Source: Bryoerythrophyllum caledonicum
Taxonomy: Eukaryota > Streptophyta > Bryopsida > Pottiales > Pottiaceae
Assembly (NCBI GenBank): GCA_963971425.1
Contig: OZ020523.1
Span: 23,479,105 to 23,543,104, forward strand
Reading direction: 5' to 3'
DNA: 64,000 bases
Shown: one piece after another, positions 1 through 9,926 of the stretch
How the letters are laid out: every line of letters starts with the position of its first letter
How positions within the stretch are numbered: position 1 is the stretch's first letter
The notes under the pieces: generated by a model
Database searches by the model: none
The model's input: only the letters and a program-made list of their open reading frames with translations
What the model was told of the DNA's origin: nothing
Program-made: the position numbers and the translations under genes

Positions 1-649
1 ACAGGAATCAGCCACCCGATGACCTCACAATCAAGTGCAACACCAGTCCCTCACCCCGCACATCCTGACACTCACTCACTGAGCGAAGTCGTTTCTCTGA
101 AGGTCGTGACCAACAAGGAACACCAAGGACGTATCTCGAGTCTTCCTTCCATCGTCTGCAGTGCCTCCTCGGCTAACCTCGTACCTCCTCGCTTTTTGCC
201 CGCTAACAAAATCTGCACTCACATTGGGACACGCTTGATTTAGAAAAACCAGTACGAATAAAATCCGACACAAGCAAATTCACGATTCAGGGTTATGCAA
301 TGTGAGGCGACACACAAAAGGAAACACTACGCGCAATATTGGAGGGCAAGAATCCAGTAGGATGCACGTCTGGAAAGAACCAGTCTACCCACCTCACGTA
401 CAGAGTGCACATATTCTTTCAAACCTTATCGCGATTCACCGGCGAAACCCAAGCTGAGTCTGAGGAGTGACTAATCCTCGCACAAGCTGTACCGCAGAAC
501 CCGAGAAGTGACACGAATCTGAAACCCTAGTTATCGGGTCCACTATGACCAGAAGTAGCTCAATGACTGTAGCTAGCCACGACGAGACAAGTTGCTCATG
601 ATCTAAGAACGGTCTTAGGGTGATGAAAGTCAATCGCATGGTGACATAC

Positions 650-1279
650 CTGTCTTGGTGGGTCCCCTTCCAGTTCTAGTAAATTATCCGCGAGGTCCTC
701 TACGCCTCTTCGAGGAGCTGTAACTCCAATACCGAATGCCTTTAATGAGGAACCGTTTCCAACCATTGTGGGGTGTGATGGATTTACACGGCTCCCATAT
801 TCTTCACTTGAGTCACTATTTTGGCAATCAGACTGGCCTTTACTGCCTTCTGATCCCTTATCTACTTGCAGCGAGGTCTCTGTGGTACTGGATCTATAAT
901 ACATTCTGACTCTCTTATCTTTTATAGAGTATGCCTCTTCAAGATGCTCATGAATACTAACGGAGGTGCAGGACTCCTAAATAGCAAACCAGGAGGTCAG
1001 AATCAGAGGGACCTACTGACATTCTGCTGTTCAGTCAAATCCGGTGAGATATATAAATTATAGAACAAAACATACCTTAATCCTTGATAGGACGGGATCC
1101 GGTCCCTGGTGGATACTTGACAAATCCCTAAATCGTTCGCCCAATTCCGATGTTTCCACTTCCTGGTTCTGCTCCGCCAACAATGACTGATGTCGTCGCC
1201 GCTCCTTTTGAGCCCGCGTCTGCTTCGGATTAAAGAAATTTGTACTTCGCTTCTTCCGTCCACCTATCTTAGTCATCAT
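650..1279 (-). CDS. Two exons of an unrecognised gene
   Basis: Two exons can be joined in phase 0 on the minus strand. The first runs 1279-1076 and begins with a double ATG (M-M-T-K-I-G-G); it ends ...SRIK at a clear GTATGT donor. The second runs 976-650, follows a TTTAG acceptor and ends ...DPPRQ at another GTATGT donor. Together they give 177 residues. The first part is basic (GRKKRSTNFFNPKQ, then QKERRRHQ); the second is acidic and Ser-rich (QNSDSSEEYG), which suggests a nuclear or regulatory protein, but I recognise no domain. The gene should continue leftwards past 650; I could not fix the next acceptor. The first exon may itself be internal, since GTGTAG precedes its ATG. Splicing is inferred from sequence only. 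Confidence 0.45.
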
Positions 1280-1751
1280 CTACACGATAGCCAAACCAGC
1301 CCACCACACTCTCTTTCAACATCAGAAACACTCTATGAACCCAAACAACCCAGTGCAATACACCTTCGTTAAGGTATAACAGCCGTTGATCTACTTTTTC
1401 TTGCTTTTATTCACACGTGAGACCTACTATATATTCTATATCGCTTTTTCAGATCTAATAATTTACACGCTGTCTCTTAGCCCTACAATAGACGTCCTAT
1501 TAAATCTTCTGATGGCGGCATCAATTACAGGGCACTATTTAAGTTATGCATCTTCATATTTGAATAATGATGGCCAGAAATGCTAAATTTCAATTGATGA
1601 CCCATTTCAACGGGACAAGCAACAGTATTGGTAACAGGTTAAACAGCTCACGACTTCTCTATTTCAAATTAAACATGTTTTTTAATTTGTCGCTTTTGTA
1701 CTCTAAAGCCGCCAAGAGACTAGGAAAGAGAAATCCTTTATTGAATTATAG
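1280..1751. other. Gene-free stretch
   Basis: No coding signal, repeat or RNA gene stands out here. The short open frames show no recognisable domain or conserved splice structure. Confidence 0.4.
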
Positions 1752-1859
1752 ATTTCCGCCATAATCTCACTCTTTCGATTATTTTAAATTTCCGCCGTAA
1801 TCTCGTCCAGGATAGAATAATATATTTCCGCCGTAATCAAATGTTTACCAGTACATTAC
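1752..1859 (+). repeat. Three 36-bp period repeats 5' of the MULE
   Basis: The core ATTTCCGCCGTAATC starts at 1752, 1788 and 1824, exactly 36 bp apart. The first copy differs by one base (CCATAA instead of CCGTAA). The rest of each 36-bp unit is diverged. It lies about 100 bp upstream of the transposase frame, so it may be a subterminal transposase-binding array or promoter element. No inverted copy was seen at the 3' side. Confidence 0.6.
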
Positions 1860-1949
1860 TTGTACGAGCTCACAAGGCTAGTCCTATCTCTCTTTCAAAA
1901 TTCCGTTGTCATTGCACATTACTAAACCTCGTAGCGCACTTGGTAGTCG

Positions 1950-4900
1950 ATGTGCATGGCGTCTCTTACTTCTCATCAAGGCGGCCCTCCACTTGTCGTG
2001 CCCATTGGCAACAATGGCACAGTTTGTATCTCCGAGTCATTGCTATGTGTATGTTTTGGTTATCGAGCTGGTACGATCCACATTGAACAAGAGGTCTATG
2101 ATAGCCTTGGTATGCACGAGCAGTCCATTTATCAAGTGAAAGATAGTGACGCGGTAGGATTTCTCTAGAACTTGGGTCCTGGTTCGTTCAGAGTATTTGG
2201 TCTTACAGATGCTCAAATGGCCGCTCATGCGTCCGTAGCCGTGATGACTCCTCCGCTCGATTCTGGTGATATCGTACTCGTACCTGGTTTAGGCACTAGG
2301 TCTATTCCTAGCGTCCATATTCTTAGCGATACAGAGGAAGATGAACTTTCTGATGTGAACCTAGGTGAGTCAAAGATTCCCTGGACCTTGTCTCATCAGT
2401 TTGTTGCTCGTAATATTTCTACCCCAGGTCCGTCATATGCTCAAGTATCTCCGTCTCATTCCTCAGGGAAGCCCCCAGTTCATCATGGCTCGAGAAATGT
2501 TCAAAGCATACTTGTTCCTGTCCGGCATACCTGTAATAGAAAAGGGTCCAGGTCTGACTTGTCCCGAGTAGATATCGACAATTTCGATTTAAAACATGTT
2601 AAGTATTTGCCTCCAAAGTATGATGGAGACATGATATTCGAACTTCCTCCTCTCCCGGAGGGTATTCCTCTTCAATTCGGGGGGGGCCTAGATGGGATGA
2701 GTAAACAGCACGATGGTCACACGTGGTGCAAGGCAATGACTACAAATATCAAGAACGATTTTGGTCTTACGTACCGAAAATCCGTATGCACGGGTCATCT
2801 ACGGTGCCCCAACATCACTTGTGACTATCAGTCTCGGAACGATGGGCGCTCGAATCAGACCGAGTGGAATGAGTTCGCGTTCACTCCATTTTCAGTGAAT
2901 GGAGCACCATCCGAGAAATCTACGCTCTCATGTAAAGTCTGCCAAACCCCTCTAATTTTGTCTTGTTCTTTGTGATGCACGTATATACTATGTGACATCT
3001 ATCGATCCCGATTGAACACGCGCTGCAATCCATTTGGGGCATCATCTTCATCCTATCTCGAAAGGCGTAGACCAAGATGCCATGGACGTCATGCACGATT
3101 GCGTAGCAAAAGAAGTCCAACGTACGCCCAAGGCTACTAATTCTGCAATTGTCATGGCTGCGAGCAAGAATTTCCTCTCCGACTACCTGATCCGTCTACA
3201 GTCCAAGTTGCCCAGCCTGGAAGAAGTATCTATGGATGTTGTCCTTGATCAATTCGAGACTCTTTCATCTCCGAATATAAGGAATCTAGTGTCCACGTGC
3301 AAGAAGTTCTACAGTGGAGGAAAGGGTGTAATGGACAACATCATGGAGCTGAAAGAGTCGTCCAGATTCGTGTTCATCCACGAAAATAAACTTCCAGGCC
3401 AATCGCAAGGTAAAGTATTCCTTTTAAAATGTCTGTCGACCAACGTGGAAGTGGTGTAGACCTCGTTAGGCGTATGCAACCCGGAAATGACCTTGAAGAT
3501 TGTTGGTTGATGTTTGATCATGTCAAACGAGTCAAGGATTGGACTACCATGGCATGTCATGTGTACGACAACAAGTATTGTAAGGTAATGACAATTGCCA
3601 TGTGGGATATGCAATCCGAGGATGCTCAAGTGCAACAGTTGTTCTGGGAGAATCTAAATGATACGATGAGACAACATGGCCTAGAAGACGTTAACTTCAA
3701 AGGCTTCATAGCTGACAGTGCTGGTGCGAATTGGCATGCCGTTCGGCGAGTATATGGCAGCGGCGACAAGGACAAGCCCATGGACTATAGAGAACGAACA
3801 TGCTTGTTTCATTGGACAAAGTGTCTTTAGCGTGCGACCTCCAGAAGTATTCTTCCTGGCTTCCAAGAGCAACATATTGCCCTCTACAAAATTTGGAAGA
3901 ATGCGAAGACCCATAACAAGGCTGAAGCTCAGTACAATGTAATTCGAGCATGGTGGTTGTCCTCTGGTGCCACCACCGAAATCGGACGTCGTGCTCTCGA
4001 GGATTGGATGGCATTCTGGCACTTTCGTTATCGACAATGGGGGGACCCAATGCAGCTTGTAAGTGGTAACCATGCTCTATGTAGTTTACATTCCATTAGA
4101 TCGTATAGACACGTAATCGTTCGCCCCTATTTATTGACGATTGTTGCGTTTCCTCAGGATCTGACGCTTGACGAGAGGGCTGACATGCCTTCCTGCAACC
4201 TTGCCAAAACTATCCACAACCGTTGGCTCCAACAATCCGGAAACACAATGACGTGTCTATACGCAGCAACCGTAGACAACCTCATTCGTGCTTTCATGCA
4301 GATTACTTCTTATCGAGCATGGTTAAAGGGCGGCGCGTCGGAAAAAGGTCCGGACAATGGTACGCTTCGGTTGCGATCCGCACAATGTTTAGGTGATCCT
4401 AAACTCATAGCTGATGCAGTTAGGAACTTCCCCGGAGCTGAGGATTTACTAACCAGGACATGCGGCTTAGAAGGTACGGAGGTTTTTGGATCCACGAAGC
4501 GCAAGCTTGACATGCCACCCGGGTCGTCTCACGATTCGCACAGGTCCGATATGGTGAACTATTCAATTCCCCGTGATGGTAAAAGGGTGACTCAGGCCCA
4601 CATCGAAGAGGCCCTTGGCGGGCACGACTCTGGTGTCCAACATACAACATCCGTTCTCGAATCGGACTGTGATCCGTCTAAGTGGCACATTGCTCAGCTC
4701 CCGAAAAAGTCAGCTCGAAAATGCCAAGCATTGCAGGCTGACACTAGTGAACCTTGCAACACCAAAGTTGCACGTGGAAGTCATGGAACCCCCGCCCCCA
4801 CCTATTCGGGTATGAAGAAGGATTATAGGTCGCCACGCAATGTTACTCCGGAGTTTTGGTTCTGTCCAGACGATGTTGGCCGCTGTGTAAAGGGGTCGAA

Positions 4901-5525
4901 GAAGGCATTTGTGATGGATTGGCCGGCAGTTCCAATATCGTGGCCTGTGAAACTTGGCACAAATTTAACTGTGCATGAGGTTTTAGCATTAGAGGAAGCA
5001 GGTCTCCAATTGCAACAGCGTGGAGCTCTTTCACCACGAAGACAATTCCAAGTGTCTATGGACATGCCTCTTCCGCGTTCTCATTTCCCCATTCCAGCAA
5101 ATCCCAATGCTCACCACAGCTTTCGGAATGGCTACGCAATTTGTAGAACAGCTGATGCTCCCACAATTGACCAACGCAACAAGTGGTCAAGCGCAGCTCT
5201 TATAAATAACTGCTACGTCTCGAATTTGTTTGCCATACCGTATCCTGGATGGGGATGCCTTATCACTCTTGACACGGGGAAGGACAAGTCCTATTGTGTC
5301 ACGTTTACGGACCTCCCAGGATGCTCATGCCCGGATTTTTTGAAGATGCAATCTGAAGCGTTAGGAAAGAAGGGGCAATGGAAGTATTGCAAACATGAGT
5401 ATTACATCTTACATTACCTATGTAAAATGGACTACAAAGAGGACCTGTTCATGCATGCTCCAAGCTATAGCTTTAACGAAGTTATGCGCATTCTCGAGCT
5501 TGCTAACATCACCAAACGAGCGTGA
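1950..5525 (+). pseudogene. Decayed Mutator-like (MULE) transposase
   Basis: This is the transposase of a Mutator-like DNA transposon. One frame runs from ATG 1950 (M-C-M-A-S-L) to 2975, broken by a TAG at 2166. It carries a Cys-containing N-terminal segment (LRCPNITC near 2810, SCKVC near 2930). The frame then slips by one near 2950, since CDARIYYV (about 2971-2994) reads in another phase, and meets a TGA at 3013. The catalytic region follows: GFIADSAGANW near 3700 and CLFHW near 3805. A TAG at 3828 interrupts it but the same frame continues to 5525. A SWIM zinc finger (CSC...CKH, about 5319-5400) closes the protein, as is usual for MULEs. GT-AG segments at 4059-4157 (99 nt, in frame) and 3410-3459 (short) could be introns. 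Terminal inverted repeats were not found. With several disabling changes it is not functional. Confidence 0.8.
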
Positions 5526-6763
5526 GGAAGGCGTTCAAGTCGTCGCGACCAGAAATATTAATATTTCTTGGCTGCGCAAGTGAATCATCTTCTATACATG
5601 CTCAGTCCGTACCTGATTTCATGACTGTAGTTGATGGTCATGAATTCAATTAATATATTATTATATTTTGTTATATTATTTTGAGCAGTAAAATCCCGTA
5701 CTTAGCGTGTTCCACAGTTTGAAGGTGACGATTTTATACATAAGTCATTAGAAATGGAGACTGCCAATATTGTGGGAAAAGTCTTCGTGATTTATGCAAA
5801 TGATATGCATGGAACGCAAAGGTGATTTTTGTGCATTTCGTAGTTAACAGTTAATACCCATGTATTTCGAATGTGGTACCGATTTAATACCAGTGAAATA
5901 TCCACTTAATACCTAGGTCATACCCATTGTATCTCAAGATCAATATTATCATAAATTAGCAAGTACTGTCCAAAGTTATCCGCTTCGTATGATATTATAC
6001 CACGACGCCAATCCCTATACCTAAGTAAATATGTGCTTTACATTCTAATGTGGCACTTTACAAATGTAGGGCCTTCAGGAAAAAAAATGGTGACACACCT
6101 TTAAACTAAAATAGGGAACTCTAAAAGACCGAAATAAAGAAAAAAAACACGCAATTTCGTAGTATACCACGGCTATATGGTATTTTCTAAAATTAGAAAT
6201 TTTTGAAAAATATGTCACCAAAATTTAATGATCTGCTGAAAAAACCACGAATTTCACTTTTTTCGCAAAAAAATGACAAAAAAATTCAAGATTTTAGGAT
6301 TTTTTATGCTCACCGCTCGCCGCTCACTACTCACCGCTTACAAGATAGCGTCGCTACCATGTGTGGTTGAGGGAGACTCATCTTTCTCAAGTTGAGTCTC
6401 ACGTGATGAGGTGAGGGTGTGTGCATGTTGCACACCATTAGCTTCATTGGTATCTTGCTTTCAACCTTGAAGAGTGACATGAACTCGATTTATTGTAATT
6501 TGTGAGTGTTTTCCACTTATTTATCAGTAAAGAGGTCCCTGTAACTAATTACTAAATGTTGTGGTCTGGATGTTTGTTTTTATTTTCCCTAGCCTAGATT
6601 GCTGAGTGGTTGATAGTTTCTGTTGTAAACTATTGTTTTTGTTATTTACGGAGGCAACAGTGATGGTTTAGTCACCATTGCTCCGAGTTTGTCTCTAATT
6701 GTGCGCTCTCACTTGTTGGCACAATGTTATCTTTGCACGATGTGTTTGTGCACAACAGGCTAC
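5526..6763. other. AT-rich gene-free stretch
   Basis: No gene is visible. It holds short repeats: TTAATACC motifs around 5850-5920, A-rich tracts at 6080-6300, and a small run of CTCACCG-like heptamers near 6309-6340. The 3' end of the MULE probably lies here but has no recognisable terminus. Confidence 0.4.
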
Positions 6764-8005
6764 AGCCCCATTAGATTTCAAGATAAATACCTCAAAAAAC
6801 AAGATCTAGTTAACAATCTGAATTTAATATCAGAAAACTTCCCCACCATAGACAAATTGATCGGGAACAACAACATTGACAAGGAACTCTTTACAAACTT
6901 TTGGAAAAATCCCACAATCAAAGATTTACAAAAAACATGTCTTATAAAATTTTGTACTGGACAATGTATGGGAAATGCCCGCAAACAATTATTCTTTGGA
7001 ATAGAACGATTTCCACATATAATTTGTCCAATATGCACTTCCACATACCCGGACACATGGCTACACATACTTCTAAAATGCCAAAACCATCACATACACT
7101 CTCTAATCATCAGTAGACACAATAAAGAAGTATAGGAAATCTGAAAACTAATTATATCCTCAAACAAATCTTGATGCTTTATACTTATGAACGCCGGAAC
7201 CTTCAACAACAATTCACTGGAAAACACGGTCCCTCCATGGCTACTTCCATCCACATGTAGAACCCAAAGATGTCATAGTAATTCGAGATTCACACATACT
7301 ATGCGTCAAAGGATTATTATACAAACCCCCATCGGACCACATAAATACAAACCTTACTATCCAATTTATGGAATTCAAATATTGTAATGATAGATTTTTC
7401 CCAAAAGCAATTGAAAAAAAAATATTTAAATACCAACCACTTATTAATGACATTGCAACTCTTGGATGGAAAGTTGATCCGCTCACTATCATTACCGCTG
7501 GAGCTAGAGCGACTACCTTTATCCCTTCTATGCAAAGTCTCAAAAAAAAATTCAATATCCCCACTAATCCAATTAAAAAGACATTCAAAGAAATTAACAC
7601 CATCGCTATCCAACCTGCAATGTCCATACTTCTACACAAACGTAAACTCAAAAACAACCAGCCTCTCCCACAATTATAAGATACCTCTTAAAACCCTCAT
7701 AAAAACACACATTCAACCTTTACATATCATCTCTTGGAATTAAGCCTTGTAGGTCCGGGTTACTCCTTACTTGTCACTTGTTATTGGCTACATAGTCTCT
7801 ACCCTCAAGAGGGGGGAATAGTTCCATACTACTAAACCTATGTCGGGTGGACATAGATTTAACGGTGGAACTAGTGAAGAGAATGAACAAACACTATATT
7901 CACGTCGGTCCCCTTCGGAGACCGGAGTTCTTCTTTTAGTGGTGGAACAAACATACACTTTATTCACTCCGGCCCTCTTTCATGGACCAAAGTTCTTCTT
8001 CTTCT
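6764..8005 (+). mobile_element. 5'-truncated non-LTR element, copy A
   Basis: The 3' third of the same retrotransposon family as copies B and C. Homology begins abruptly at GPIRFQDKYL, downstream of RNase H, and covers the CCHC knuckle (CPIC...H...C near 7030-7080) and the restriction-like nuclease region. It then runs through the conserved 3' UTR to a (TTC)n tail ending at 8005. The frame is broken by stops (7132 and 7139 region) and shifts after 7260, where the KPD motif seen in copy B is lost. Truncation at the 5' side is the usual signature of target-primed reverse transcription. It shares wording with copy C (QNHHIHS) more than with B (QNPHIHS), so A and C look like one subfamily. Flanking target-site duplications were not found. 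Confidence 0.85.
7802..7856 (+). other. Structured 3' UTR of copy A
   Basis: Three small hairpins in a row: CCCTC/GAGGG with an AA loop, a weakened AATAGT/ACTACT stem, and CTATGTC/GACATAG (7838-7856). The third stem pairs although its bases differ from those in copy B. This is the likely element-RNA recognition region for reverse transcription, by analogy with other stringent-type LINEs. Confidence 0.55.
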
Positions 8006-9926
8006 CACGGAATGTGGAACCACCGGAATTCCACCGACTAATTTCTAGACTTTTTTTTCCACATTTTGTTAATTATCTGTTTAATGTCGTTTTTGCTTAA
8101 TGAAACTAAGAGTTATAAAAACAAATGTGAATCTAAAGAAGCCTAAAAAGTAGAATCATGATACCAAAACCTACGATTCCAAATTAGTATATTCTTTTCT
8201 TATACAAGAAAGTTGCAAAAATATTATATATTGTTCATAATTGATAATATTCATGTTGAGATTTATTGAGCTAAATGGTATTTAATTGATTTGTATGGGG
8301 ATATCGTTGCTTGGTCAATTGAACTCTACATGTGACATGTTTGAATCGAGTTGGAACTTTAAATGAAGGTTTTTCTAAGCCATCTCTACATTTCAAATGA
8401 ACGTCAACAATGAAGGTCAACAATGAAAGTCAACGATGTCGACAATGAAGGTGTTATTGAGGAAGTACCGGTGCCAAACAATGGTAATGAAGGCATGAGT
8501 TTACAACTCGTTGAATGAGTTAATATGCAATTTCTCCCGTATTTGGCATTTTCATTCAACAATTCCCCACTTAATTCGGCATGCATTTTTCTAACTAATA
8601 AACGCCGAACTAGAGGTTTGCCTACGATATTCAAGCATTCTATTCAAGCATAAGGATGACAAGCAAAATACGAAGGTTTCACATCTCCGCCACTTGGAAT
8701 CGCGTCGTACGAGTGGGGCAAGTCTTTCTGTATCTTTAGTGCTGACTCATTTGTCTGTAATGTACAACATCCACTGTTTGGACAGAACTCACGCGGAATC
8801 CCACCGACATCCACTTGTTTCTGTCCAAACAGTGGAGTCTGTACACCAGCCTTGTCTGTACAGACAAGTTCCGAGCCTGTGCTGTATTTAGCGACAGAAA
8901 TTGTTCATTCGATGGGCGGGGGCAGAGGATTCGTCTCGTGGCATCGACGTTGATAGTTAGACGGCTCACTCGAGCTTGTAAGAGCGATGCAGAGGGTACA
9001 CTTGTTTGAAGCGAAGTCCTTTTCAGCTGGAACGGTACATCCTCGCTAAGAATGCTCTCAAAACCGGTATCACTTTTGAGGAGCTTCTAGCTTGTTTTAG
9101 AGTGCTCGTAGAATTGAGGGGTTGGGCTCTAGCTGTTGTTTATTGGTCATTACTGGCTCTTCTCTGTTCTTGGCGTGGGCTTCAACTGAGAGTCCGAACT
9201 TCAGGCTTGAATTACTGACATTCTGGAGATTGCTGGAGAAAGGGTTCTGTACTTGCTGCTTGAGACTCGTCCCCGGCGCTTCAAGCCTTCCGCATCTTTG
9301 TCGTAAGGTACGAAAATGAACACCGCCATTAGAATATTGTTTGTTCCTAGATGTTGAGGGCGATGGTAGCAATTATCATACGCGAAACGAATCCAGATGG
9401 CATCATAACCCTTTGTCCATCGTAGTTATCAGTCGTGACGTGAGTGGTAAAATAGAAAACTTGAGCGATTTGATAATCTGCTGCCGTTGCCGACATTTCA
9501 AAAGTTTGACTAAGCTTATTCCCTATCATCCACCTTTACTAGTTGTTATACTAGTATTGTATCTCGATCACTCTTTCGAGAGCCTTTGAGCGTTTGGTAA
9601 TAATTACAATCTTTTGAACACAGGGTCAGTAATATTGTTCTCTGTGCGGGCAGAATGAACCAGAAGAATTTCTTTTTTTGCGAGAAAACTGACCGTGATC
9701 ATAATGAGCATCGTTAAGTTATTAGGTTTACTCTGCCTGGCTTGGCTGAATGTTTACCGTTCCGGTGATGAGTTCATATTTCGAAACCACACAATCCAGA
9801 TTGATGCAGTGCAGACTGTCTTGTGGGCCTAAATTCCTCAAATTCTCTGGAAACAATTTCAACTTAGAGCCATCTTTTCGATATTGTGAATTCTATTTTA
9901 CAACAAAGTTTTTCATGCAGAAGGAG
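8006..9926. other. Intergenic DNA and kinase 5' region
   Basis: No convincing coding exon. It contains the inverted repeats at 8761-8868 and probably the promoter and non-coding 5' exon of the kinase gene. A plausible 3' splice site (TTTTTCATGCAG) ends at 9920, just before the chosen kinase start. Confidence 0.4.
8761..8868. repeat. 27-bp inverted repeat plus 18-bp palindrome
   Basis: Arms 8761-8787 and 8819-8845 are reverse complements over 27 bp with about three mismatches, separated by 31 bp. The core of the arms is CACTGTTTGGACAGAA. Immediately after comes a perfect 18-bp palindrome, CTTGTCTGTACAGACAAG (8851-8868), which shares TGTACAGA-type sequence with the arm ends. It may be a small foldback transposon or a dyad-symmetric regulatory site; the sequence alone does not decide. 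Confidence 0.65.

Noticed and set aside
3828-3830. Programmed stop readthrough in the MULE transposase
   Set aside because: There are other stops and a frameshift in the same gene, so ordinary decay explains it.
7802-7856. tRNA-like gene in the conserved LINE tail
   Set aside because: The successive small stems do not form a cloverleaf and there are no A/B box sequences; it fits a LINE 3' UTR structure better.
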